NCBI GenBank assembly: GCA_005222125.1
Contig: CP029202.1
Span: forward strand, 558,001 to 622,000
Direction of reading: 5' to 3'
From: Spiroplasma melliferum
GTDB lineage: Bacteria; Bacillota_I; Bacilli_A; Mycoplasmatales; Mycoplasmataceae
Length of the DNA stretch: 64,000 nucleotides
Position 1 is the stretch's first letter, and each line of letters opens with the position of its first letter. A model generated the notes under the pieces. It was not told the origin of the DNA and ran no database searches. It saw only the letters and a program-made list of their open reading frames with translations. Both the position numbers and the translations under genes were made by a program. Below are positions 51,270 to 62,612 of this stretch, one piece after another.

Positions 51270-51307
51270 TAAGAAAAGGGAAAATTTAAATTTTCCCTTT
51301 TCTTACA
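51270..51307. terminator. Palindromic terminator
   Basis: GTAAGAAAAGGGAAAATTT is followed at once by its inverse: a 19-bp perfect palindrome. It lies between two minus-strand genes and can stop transcription from the upstream one. Confidence 0.7.
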
Positions 51308-51322
51308 TACTATTTTTCTTAA

Positions 51323-51556
51323 TTATTTATTATATTCATATTCTAAATTTTTTAATTCAGAATTAGATTCTTCATTAGGAATTGGGTTTTGCTCATTTCA
51401 ATAAAAAACAGCATATCCTTTTTGAAAAATACCTCAAACCTTTCGGGTTGAATCAATTGTTACAATACGAAAATCTTCGGGTTGAACTTGATTAAGAAAA
51501 TCATTAATATCATCTAAAGTATTTAATCTAATATATTTGTATGTTTTATTTTGCAT
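51323..51556 (-). CDS. Hypothetical protein, 77 aa
   Basis: MQNKTYKYIRLNTLDDINDFLNQ..., a small alpha/beta-looking soluble protein with two TGA Trp (VWGIF, FYWNEQ). AGAGGA site. No family recognised. Confidence 0.6.
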
Positions 51557-51796
51557 TTTTTCCTCTTTCTATTTAGTTAAACTCTAATACTTTAATACTA
51601 ACATATATATTAATAGATTTATTTAAAACAATATAAAACTGAGATAAGGGAAGTTTTATATTGATTTTCATAAGGATTATTTCATCCCATCGGAGCAAAA
51701 CTGAGCTGGTGATAAACTAGTTTTCTCCCTAGTTTTGTGATATAATTAAATAGAAAATGTGTCAATGAGATAGGCCATCTAGGAGAAAAAAACCAT

Positions 51797-52543
51797 ATGA
51801 AAAAAGATATGATTATTTTATCAGTTGAAGATTTCTTAGCATTAGAACCTGATGAAAATATTCGTGAAGTACGACATGATGCAGAATATCAGTTTGATTA
51901 TGAAAGTTGAAAAACAATTCTTTACTCGTCAGGAAAATTAAAATTTATTCTTCGTTATGTTCAAGCAATCTTTCAGTGAATGAAAGAAGTAACTGATTTA
52001 ACTGGCTTAACAATTAGTATTAGTGCCATTATTGTTGATAAGTTTAATTTCTCATTATTTAAAAATCAACAACATTTATTTAATTGTAGTTTATCAACTA
52101 ATTTTTATTTAATTCCTGAAACAGAATGAGCAGAAAAAATTACCGAAGCACATGCTTCAAATTATGATTTAGTTAAAAATCAATTAATGTATGATCCATT
52201 AGAAATGGAACATTGAAAAGGTGAAGAAGGATTTGGCAAATTTATTAATATGCTATTAATGATTATTCGTAATGCGGAAAAACTTGATCCATTAATATTA
52301 CCAATTCAATGAATGATTGAATTTAAAGATAAAAAATTAACGATGTCACGAATTAGAATGCAAATTCAAGCGTTACAAAATCGAACACCACCGGATAAAG
52401 AATTTATCATTGATTCGCGGAAAAAAAATAATAATGTTGAAGATGAAATTGAATTAGAAAAACGACCATCATTAGAACCAGTTAATAAGAATGAAAATGA
52501 TGATATTGCAGCATGAAATAAATATTATAAAGAAGATGTTTAA
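51797..52543 (+). CDS. Conserved-looking hypothetical protein, 248 aa
   Basis: Cytoplasmic, acidic, no signal. MIILSVEDFLALEPDENIREVRHD..., later FGKFINMLLMIIRNAEKLD and a charged disordered tail (about 190-248). Some features recall a degenerate ScpA/segregation-like helical protein, but that is weak. AGGAG lies 11 nt upstream. A strong terminator follows. Confidence 0.6.
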
Positions 52544-52558
52544 TATTTTATTAATGGT

Positions 52559-52590
52559 AAAAAGGGTTAAGGAGGAACTTAACCCTTTTT
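52559..52590 (+). terminator. Terminator
   Basis: AAAAAGGGTTAAG / CTTAACCCTTTTT stem, GAGGAA loop. Confidence 0.8.
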
Positions 52591-52654
52591 GTATTATTTA
52601 ATTTAATTTGGTAATTTATTTTACTTTTCTTAAAAAATAGGTATAATTTTAATT

Positions 52655-52840
52655 GAAAGAGATTATTGTTGACAATAATTTAACAGAGAAATAGTGGCTG
52701 GTGGAAACTATTGGAATTTTAAAGCGTGATGACAACATGAAGATAAAATTTAATAAATTTTGATAAGTAAGCGCATTAACTAAAAGATAATGAAATAGGA
52801 TGGCACCGCGATTTTTCGTTCCTAAGCAATCTTTTAGTTT
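52655..52840 (+). promoter_or_regulatory. T-box leader of hisS-aspS
   Basis: The T-box core GGATGGCACCGCG (52798-52810) is the hallmark that pairs with uncharged tRNA ends. A terminator stem AACTAAAAGAT (52778) / ATCTTTTAGTT (52829) with T-run encloses it. A -10 TATAAT is at 52642-52647. The stem I region contains GTGATGACAACATG; which triplet is the specifier (His CAT or Asp GAC) cannot be fixed without folding. Confidence 0.85.
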
Positions 52841-52863
52841 TTTATTTAGAAGGGAAGTTAGTT

Positions 52864-54119
52864 ATGAATATACAAAAACCACGAGGAACTGAAGATATTT
52901 ATTATGAAAAAGCAAGTGAATTAAGTGCCCTAGAATTAATGTTGCGTAGTCTTGCGATGCAATATAACTATCATGAAATTAGAACGCCAATTTTTGAAGC
53001 AAAGGATTTATTTGTCCGTTCAGTAGGAGCAGAAACCGATATTGTTAGCAAAGAAATGTTTGAATTATTAGATAAAAAAGAACGAGCATTTGTTTTACGC
53101 CCAGAAGGAACAGCACCTGTTATTCGCAGCATTATTGAAGATAAACTATATGGGAAATATGAATTACCGTTAAAGTTGTTTTACCTTGGGAATATGTTTC
53201 GTTATGAACGACCTCAACATGGTCGTTTACGTCAGTTTAATCAGTTTGGAGTTGAAGTGGTCGGAGCTAAGAATTATTTATTAGATGTTGAAGTAATTTT
53301 ACTTGGGTATAATTTATTAAAAACTCTTGGATTAACAAACTTAACATTAAAACTAAATTATTTAATGGTTGGTGAAGCACGCACAAAGTATCTTGGCGTG
53401 TTAACAGCTTTCTTCCAAGACCAAACATTATGTGCTGATTGTAAAATTCGGGTACAAAAAAATCCATTACGAGTATTAGATTGTAAAATTGATCATGATA
53501 AATTTGGTAATGCTCCAAAAATTTATGATTATTTAACCCCAACAGAAAATGAAGAATTTGTGGCAATTCAAAAGTTGCTAACTAAATTAGGAATTCCTTT
53601 TACCTTAGATGCCCAATTAGTACGTGGATTAGATTATTACACTGGCATTGTTTTTGAAATTGTGATTGAGGATCAAGACCGAGAATTAACCTTATTAGGG
53701 GGAGGACGTTATGATCAATTAGTTCATACCTTTGAACCAAGTTTAGATTATCCAGCGGTAGGATTTGCCTTAGGGTTAGAACGATTGTTATTAACTTTAG
53801 CTACGAATGATATTGTACTAGCTGATGAGCCTTATCTTGATGCTTATTTAATTTGTTTATCCGATCATGCTCGCCATTTTGCTGCTTCGTTGTTGTTATT
53901 ACTACGAGCAAGTGGTTTTCGTGCTGATTGTGATTATTTAACACGGAGTGTTAAAGCCCAATTTAAATCATTAGAACGATTAAAAGCGAAAAATGCTATT
54001 ATTATTGGTGATGAAGAATTGAAAAAAAATGTTGTGAAAATTAAAAACCAACAAACGGGAAAAGAACAAGAAGTTAAGTTTGAAAAGATTATTGCAGTTT
54101 TAAGTAAGGAGAAGAAATA

Positions 54120-54120
<1 letters not shown>
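52864..54120 (+). CDS. hisS: Histidyl-tRNA synthetase
   Basis: 418 aa, class II synthetase: QKPRGTEDIYY start, motif 1 region YHEIRTPIFE, motif 2 MFRYERPQHGRLRQFNQFGVE (shortened: FRYERPQ), the His-specific LVRGLDYYTG and motif 3 GFALGLERLLL, followed by the C-terminal anticodon domain (YLICLSDHARHF). Loads tRNA-His. Slightly shorter than typical 420-430. AAGGGAAG site. Coupled to aspS by TAATG. Confidence 0.95.
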
Positions 54121-55853
<1,733 letters not shown>

Positions 55854-55909
55854 TAAATATATAAAAGTAACTAGCAATAATGCTTTTTATGAAATATTAA
55901 AACTATAGC

Positions 55910-55938
55910 AAAGGTAATATTCTTTATTACCTTTTTTA
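55910..55938 (+). terminator. Terminator of hisS-aspS
   Basis: AAGGTAATA / TATTACCTT stem with T-run. Confidence 0.75.
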
Positions 55939-56064
55939 TTTTGAGTGAAGAGATTTATTTTGTTTTTGATTATGTATATTTTTATGTATAATTAAACTAA
56001 GAAAATAACTAGAAAAAGATATTAAATTATTGATTTAAGAAAAGGAAATAAATAATTAATAATT

Positions 56065-57185
56065 ATGAGTGGATGAAGAACATTGATTAGGCAAATACAA
56101 GCAAATAATCAAAGATGAAGAAGAATAGAAAAACAGAAGTATCTTTTAAACAACAGCAATGAATTTGAAGAAAAAATTGAAGTTTATATTGATAATTTAT
56201 TATTTAATAAAGAAACTAATTTTTTACAATTTAAAACAATTAAAAAAACAACTAAACCAAAAATAACACAATATGTTACAAGAAATTATGTTAGAACACC
56301 AATTTATGGTGATGTTTCTGTTAGAACAGCAGTTATTAAAAATTTTAATAAAATAATTAATCCACTTAAATTTGTTTCTCAAGATATTTTAGAGTTAAAT
56401 TTAGAAAAAGAATTTATTTTAAAAATAATTGATGAAATTGGAATAATACCTAAATGAAGAGAAAAAGAAATAAAATTAGAAATTATTACGAATGAAATAG
56501 CACAAAATAATGATAAATTAAGAAATTATGAATTAGAAAAAAAGCAATATAATTTTAAAAAAATTGATTATCCAGAAAAACCAAGTAATTTTTGATTAAG
56601 GTTACTTTTGCTCCAATTACATTATTTTTTAGTTTTTGAGGTTTTTTAAGTAAAAATAATGCACAATTAAATATTATGACTAATAAAAAACATCAAGAAT
56701 ATAATTTTAATCATAAAAGAAATTGATTTATATAACGATCATTTGCAAAGAAAAATATTAATAGAGATAATGAAAAAATAAATATAAAAAATAATTTATT
56801 ATATGAAAAATATTTGAAAGTTAAAAATGAAGAAATTAATTTAGTAGAAGTTATTAAAGATGATTGAATTAATTTACGACAAGCTTCTAATTTTACATAT
56901 GATAATTTAGAAAATAAAAAAGGTGTATACATTATTTGAAATAAAACTAAAAATATTTATTATGTTGGCCAATCAAAAAATATGAAAAAACGATTAAACA
57001 ATCATTTTAAAAATGGTGATGTTAATAATATTATTTTTGCAAAAGACTGATATAATGACGATGAATTTTATTATAAGTATTATTTTTGTGATACAAAAGA
57101 TGAATTAGATTTATTAGAAAAAAAATATATTGAATTATATAATTCATTTGAAAATGGATATAATAAAACTGGAGGAAATAAATAA
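56065..57185 (+). pseudogene. GIY-YIG endonuclease gene broken by frameshift and stop
   Basis: First part 56065-56649 (194 aa, MSGWRTLIRQIQANNQRW...) then a shift of frame near 56600, a TAA at 56733-56735, and an intact C-terminal GIY-YIG domain (KKGVYIIWNKTKNIYYVGQSKNM, shortened; then KKRLNNH, LEKKYIELY, GYNKTGGN). Tyr pair, Arg, Glu and Asn of the nuclease are all present. The original seems to have been a ~370-aa protein with a hydrophobic middle segment (APITLFFSFWGFLS). May be a homing or defence nuclease remnant. Confidence 0.7.
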
Positions 57186-57385
57186 TGAATAAGAATTTAA
57201 AGAAATAATATAATTTTTCTAAATGTTAAAAAAGTATACACAATTAATTTAGTATTAATTTTTACATTAAATAATAAACAATTTGGTAATATTATTAGTG
57301 AAATTCATAAAACAGGTTGAAAAAATATTTCAAGATATTGTAAATAATTTGTTTAAAGAAATAATAGAAAATAGGTGATAATAAA
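57186..57385. other. Degraded sequence after the GIY-YIG pseudogene
   Basis: A frame with several stops reads INLVLIFTLNNKQFGN and SEIHKTGWKNISRYCK, fragments of something coding. No intact gene. Confidence 0.35.
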
Positions 57386-57592
57386 GTGAAAAAATATTTT
57401 CTTATAGCATCATTTATAACAATGATTTCATTTTCATCAATATCATTTACTCAATGTTCATGTTCAGGTCATACTACACAGTGCAAAGATGGAACTTGGT
57501 CAAATTCTTCAGGAAAAGGAACTTGTTCAGGTCATGGTGGAATCAAACGAAACAAAGTAAAAAAAATAATTAAAGGAAAAATATATTACTAA
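57386..57592 (+). CDS. DUF3761-type secreted small protein
   Basis: 68 aa from GTG 57386 (TAGGTG upstream). Signal peptide with possible lipobox SFTQC. The mature part has the DUF3761 pattern C.DGTWS.S...GTCS.HGGI. Ends with a Lys-rich tail (KRNKVKKIIKGKIYY). DUF3761 proteins are often linked to nucleases or phages; role unknown. Confidence 0.65.
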   Translation: MKKYFLIASFITMISFSSISFTQCSCSGHTTQCKDGTWSNSSGKGTCSGHGGIKRNKVKKIIKGKIYY

Positions 57593-57661
57593 AAAATATA
57601 TTAATTTTTAAAAAAGTAAACTTATATGAGTTTATTTTATTTTTATATTGATAAAATAACA

Positions 57662-57773
57662 AAATAACAATATGCACAAATAGATATTACAATTAAATCA
57701 CAAGATGGAACAAATTCAAATGATAATATCATTGCTATCCATACTAAATGTAATAGAAGAAAAGCAGATTCTT
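57662..57773 (+). pseudogene. HNH endonuclease C-terminal remnant
   Basis: Open fragment AQIDITIKSQDGTNSNDNII then HTKCNRRKADS*: the N..N.......C.KCNR.K end of an HNH finger, without a start or the first half. Confidence 0.45.
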
Positions 57774-57876
57774 AAAAACCAGGAAAATAAGACTTATTTT
57801 AAAAAATATGTTAAAATATTATAGGAATTATGCTAATAATTATTTATTACATATTGAAAAAAGGAGGACAACAAGA

Positions 57877-58092
57877 ATGCCTTGATGAGCAGGACTTATT
57901 ATTGGGATTGGTTGTTTAGTTATTGGTGGGGTTTTAGGATTTTTAATTACCAAAAAAATTGTGCAAAAACAATTACGTGATAATCCCCCAATTACTGAAA
58001 AACAAATTCGGGCAATGTATATGCAAATGGGACGTAAACCATCAGAAGCAGATATTAAAAAGGTTATGAATTCAATGAAACGTGCAAAATAA
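57877..58092 (+). CDS. UPF0154 family membrane protein
   Basis: 71 aa: one N-terminal transmembrane helix (about 4-26), then the family signature LRDNPPITEKQIRAMYMQMG and RKPSEADIKKVMNSM. Conserved single gene in Firmicutes and mollicutes (YneF); function unknown. AAAGGAGG site 10 nt upstream. Confidence 0.88.
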
Positions 58093-58122
58093 GGTTGTAT
58101 TTAATATCTTTTGCCAATAATG

Positions 58123-58160
58123 AAACACATGTTAGATTATTAATCTAACATGTGTTTTTG
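58123..58160 (+). terminator. Terminator after UPF0154 gene
   Basis: AAACACATGTTAGATTA / TAATCTAACATGTGTTT, 17-bp perfect stem with T-run. Confidence 0.85.
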
Positions 58161-58383
58161 TTTTATCAAATTATTACCATTACGAATACTTTTGCATAAA
58201 TTTGCAAAAAATTTACAATTCCACCCGTTATTACCAAAAGAAAGAAAACAAATTGCAAAGAAGAAAGAAAAAAATAAAATCAGAATAGACATATGTTACA
58301 TATGTTATGTTGATTTAAGGTGTTAGAAGAAGCCTTCGTTATCTTAATACTACAAAGATGATAATTAGTAAGGAGGGATAAAA

Positions 58384-60255
58384 ATGTCGATTTTTTTATC
58401 TTTAACAACTGGGGATTATGTTCTAAATTTTTTTAAAGAATTTATTGGCACACCAGCAATCTTGATTGGTTTATTTGCCCTTGTTGGTTGTTTATTACAA
58501 CGCAAGAAATTTACCGAAACAATTTCCGCAACGATTAAAACAACCATTGGGTTTTTAATTATTGGTGGGGGAGCTGGGATTTTAGCTGGTGCTGTTGGTA
58601 AATTAGGAAATGCTTTTAATTTATTATTTGGAATTAATGGCATTATTGCTAATAATGATGTTATTCCAGGATTATTTTTAAATAGTTTACCAAAAATTGT
58701 CTTAGCTGGAGCATTAATTATGATTTGTGCGATGTTATTAAATATTGTATTAGCGTGCATTACATCTTATAAATATATTTATTTAACTGGCCATGTTTTA
58801 TTTTACTTATCAGTAATGTTTGCTAGTGTTTTAAATTTAGCGGGCTTAAATTTAGCGGAAGATTTACCAATTATTGTTATCACTGGTGCATTATTGGTAT
58901 CGCTATGAATGATTATTTCTCCTGCGTTGTTAAATAAATATGTCATTAAAATTACGAAATCCGATACCTTAGCAGTTGGTCATACCGGCTCATTATCATA
59001 CCTCTTTTCTGCTTGAATCGGAATTTTAATTACAAAAATAAGTCGTAAACCACTTAAATCAACAGAAGAAATTAAATTTCCAAAAGGACTAAGTTTCTTA
59101 CGCAATAATAATATTGCAATTGCAATAACAATGTTTTTCTTATACTTAATTATTTACTTTACCGCTTGGGGTGTTAACGGTTATGATGCTTTAGTTAATG
59201 CTAACATTCTGAATACTGGCCAAGATGTCTTTGTTCAAGGATTATTACAATCATTTACATTTGCTGCTGGAGTTGAAGTGCTCCTAATCGGGGTACGAAT
59301 GTTTATTGCCGAAATTGTTCCTTCCTTTAAAGGGATTTCTCAAAAGCTAGTGCCAAATGCAAAAGCAGCATTAGATTGTCCAACAATGTTTCCTTATGCT
59401 CAAAATGCCGTTTTAATTGGTTTTATTGCTTCATTTCTGGGCGGGATTATTGGGATGGCGATTACAATTATTATTGTTCATCAAATTGGCTGGCAAGATC
59501 ATAGTTTTATTGGTTGAGCAATTGTGATTCCAAGTATTGTTCCGCATTTCTTTGTCGGAGCAACCGCTGGAGTTTTTGGAAATGCGTATGGTGGGATTTG
59601 AGGAGCAATTTTTGGTCCATTCCTAAATGGAATTTTAATGACTTTTATTCCATTCTTATTTTTTGGGTTAAAATATATGCACACATTAACAAATACTAAT
59701 GGGAGTTTAAACGGTTTAACATGAGGGGATAGTGATTTTCTCTTAGGTTTACCAATTGCTGGATTAGGACAGTTAGTTGGACGGAAAGTTAGTTTATGAT
59801 TGTTGCCAGTTCTTGCTATTACACTATGACTAATATTACCACTTCTTAATTTAATAACTTTTTTTGCGAAGAAAAAACATTACCAATCAAAACCACTTCC
59901 AATTAAAACAAATCTGACTTTACCATCCAATCAACCTATAACAGTTCCAAATTTGTCTCTTAAAACCTATGATCGTAAAAAACTTGTTGCTGTTTGCGGA
60001 CAAGGATTAGGTTCATCATTACTAATTGAAATGAATATTAAAAAGCTTGTGCAAGAATTAAACTTACCACACTTAGAAGTAAGCCATACTAATGTTAATG
60101 CCTTTGATGCTACTGACCAACAAATTTTAGCAGTTATTTGTGGAACGGATTTAGCAGATTCCATTCCATATCAAGACAAAATTATGTTAGATAATTTATT
60201 AGACGAAACAGAGTTAAAAGAAAAACTAGTACGATTTTTACAAGAGTATGAATAA
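58384..60255 (+). CDS. ulaA: Fused ascorbate PTS EIIC-EIIB (UlaA-UlaB)
   Basis: 623 aa. Residues 1-about 490 are the UlaA/SgaT-type EIIC with ten or more membrane helices (IGFLIIGGGAGILAG, LDCPTMFPYAQNAVLIGF), followed by a linker (about 500-520) and an EIIB domain with the phospho-cysteine loop VAVCGQGLGSSLL (about residue 537). The reading frame runs on without a stop except TGA Trp. Imports and phosphorylates L-ascorbate or a related sugar acid. No EIIA gene is adjacent. AAGGAGG site. Overlaps the epimerase by 8 bp. Confidence 0.88.
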
Positions 60256-60916
60256 AACAGTTTTGTTGACCCCGTCAATTTATTGTGGTGATACTGCTAA
60301 TTTAAGTGATGAAGTAAGAAAATTACAAGCAGTTGGTATTAATTGAATTCATTTTGATGTGATGGATGGTCATTTTGTTTCAAATTATGGGTTGGGACCA
60401 AAAGAACTAAATGATTTAAAAAACCATTATCCAAATTTAACCATTGATGTTCACATTATGGCCATGAATATTATGAATCTTCTCCCATTATTTATAAAAG
60501 CGGATTATTTAACTTTTCATTGAAATAGTATTAAAAATAGGGGAGAAGGGGAGAACATAATTCTTGCAATAAAACAATATCACTTTAAGGTTGGCATTGC
60601 TTTGGACCTTGATAATGATATTAATGAAATTGCTCCTCTCTTAGCATCAATTAATTTAGTAACTTTAATGGCTATTAAACCAGGCTTTACTGGCCAACAA
60701 TTTGAGCCACTTGTTTGAAAGAAAATTAAAACAATCAGTGTTTGAAAGCAACAATTTCCGCATCTTTTATTTCAAATTGATGGTGGAGTTAGATGAAATA
60801 ATATTCAACAATTAATAACAAGCGAGTTAGATTTGATTGTTGTTGGATCATTGTTATTTCAAGAACAAGATTATCAAAAAGTGATTGATAACATTAACAA
60901 AACAAAGAAATACTAA
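60248..60916 (+). CDS. rpe: Ribulose-phosphate 3-epimerase family protein
   Basis: 222 aa TIM barrel: LTPSIYCGD start, HFDVMDGHFV (metal-binding His and catalytic Asp), DVHIMAM (metal His region), MAIKPGFTGQQF and QIDGGVRWNN with the second catalytic Asp, VVGSLLF phosphate loop. Converts ribulose-5-P to xylulose-5-P, feeding ascorbate-derived pentose phosphate into the pathway. Could also be a specialised epimerase such as allulose-6-P epimerase. Coupled to the PTS gene. Confidence 0.85.
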
Positions 60917-60930
60917 TTTTATAACAATTA

Positions 60931-60973
60931 ACAAAAAATAATATTAATTTTAACATTAATATTATTTTTTTGA
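60931..60973 (+). terminator. Terminator of the ascorbate operon
   Basis: AAAAAATAATATTAA / TTAATATTATTTTTT stem with short loop. Confidence 0.75.
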
Positions 60974-61437
60974 TTTTTATGTTATGATAAAGATATAAGG
61001 ATGCATACTTATACGTTGAAATTACTTTGAAAAAACAATAATGGGTAAAAAATTTGATATTAAACATAAATTAAAACATAACAGTCACTTATCTAATTAT
61101 GAAATATTAAATAATTGTATTATAAATTATTAGTTTAGCATAGGAAGCAAGTTATTAACGATTAACAACGCATAGGAACGGTTTAGAATATTTAATTACT
61201 ATAAAAATCAAAAATAATAATATAAAAATATGAAAGGCAACATTCATACTTTAAAAGAAATAGGACAAAGAAGGTCATCTTTCTTTGTCTTTTTATTAAT
61301 TTGGGAATTTAATTGTAAAGCAAAAAATTGCTTTAATTTATTTATAAAAAGTTTACTTAATGTAAACTTTTTAATTGTTTTTAAAATAAATTTGTTAAAA
61401 TATAAACAATTAATTAAAGGAGCACACTTAGTTATTT
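60974..61437. other. Intergenic region with two hairpins
   Basis: No gene that I can support. GACAAAGAA/TTCTTTGTC with T-run (61264-61294) and AAAAAGTTTAC/GTAAACTTTTT (61346-61372) are terminator-like. The segment 61130-61185 contains repeated CATAGGAA and could belong to a short RNA ended by the first hairpin, since a GATATAAGGAT/TATGATAA promoter-like region lies near 60985. Confidence 0.4.
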
Positions 61438-62483
61438 ATGAAAAAAATATTTTTTTGAAGTTTTATTAGTATTCCAATTGCGATGATAATTTTATTATTA
61501 TCCTTATATTTTACCAATCTTTGAAAACCAACAGTAGTTGCAATTATAGTTAGTAGTATTTTATTAATTATTGTTGGGATTTTTGCGTACTTTTATTTCC
61601 GTAATAGTTATCTTAATTTTGAAAAAGATAATTCTGGGGAATTTCAATATAATATTAAACAAAAGTTTTGAAAATTAGGGCTTATTGGGTTTATTGCTGA
61701 TTTTTGTGATACGATTGGGATTGGTTCATTTGCAATTAGTATTGTTCTTTTAAAGTTAACAAAACAAGTTAAAAATGATAAACAATTATTAGGAACCTTA
61801 AATGTTGGTCATGCAATTCCAACTTGTTTACAAGCTATTATTTTTATTTCGTTAGTGAAAGTGGAATGATTAACGTTAGTATTATTAATTACAGCAGCCG
61901 CAATAGGAGCTTATATTGGTGCGTTAATTGCTAATAAAATTAAATTAGGTTGAGCACAAATCTTATTGGGAGTTGCCCTAATTATTATTTCAATTATTAT
62001 TTTGTTAGGGCAAAAGGAAGTTAGTGTGATGCCAAGAGCTGGAACAAGTGATTCATTAGAAGTATGATGAAAATATCTTTTAGGAGCAATTATCTTTTTT
62101 GGGTTAGGGATTTTACAATCATTAGGAATCGGGATTTATGCCCCAGCAATGGCGGTAACTTATTTAATGGGATTAAGTTCGCTTTGTGCTTTTCCAATTA
62201 TGATGGGGTCAGCAGTTTTTTAATGCCAGTTGGTGCCTTTCGCTTTATTAAAGATCAAAATTATGATATTAAAATTGCTACTAGTTTTACCTTAGGAGGT
62301 AGTTTTGGAGTTATTGTTTCTTATCTAATAGTTTTTGTTGGCATTCAAAATGGATTAGGGTTAGATAAAGCTAATTTTATTAATGTTTTAAATTGAATTA
62401 TTATTGTAGTAATTTGATATACTGCCGGGATGATGTTTTACAATTATTATCAACAACATAAAAAAAGCATCCATCATTCGTAA
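61438..62483 (+). pseudogene. TSUP (TauE/SafE-like) permease with a frameshift
   Basis: Part one, 61438-62223 (261 aa), has six to seven membrane helices (IGFIADFCDTIGIGSFAIS, LNVGHAIPTCLQ, LGILQSLGIGIYAP) typical of TSUP sulfite/sulfonate exporters. It stops at TAA after MMGSAVF. Part two, in the +1 frame from about 62205 (SSFLMPVGAFRFI to HKKSIHHS), contains the remaining helices. A one-base indel in or near GGGG/TTTTTT (62200-62220) explains it. Either a recent pseudogene, a sequencing error or slippage. Confidence 0.75.
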
Positions 62484-62612
62484 AAGGATTGTTACAAAAC
62501 ATGTTGCTAATTACAACAAAATATTATATAAAGTAACTACTGTACATGATTTTAAGATATTAATAATATTTTTAAAATAAATTACTTTAATTCAAATTAA
62601 AGGAATGTTTTA

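Noticed and set aside
61042..61134. 30-aa frame MGKKFDIKHKLKHN...
   Set aside because: Too short, no ribosome binding site, no homologue recognised.
62223..62483. A separate small gene MPVGAFRFIKDQ...
   Set aside because: It continues the TSUP permease after a frameshift and has no ribosome binding site of its own.
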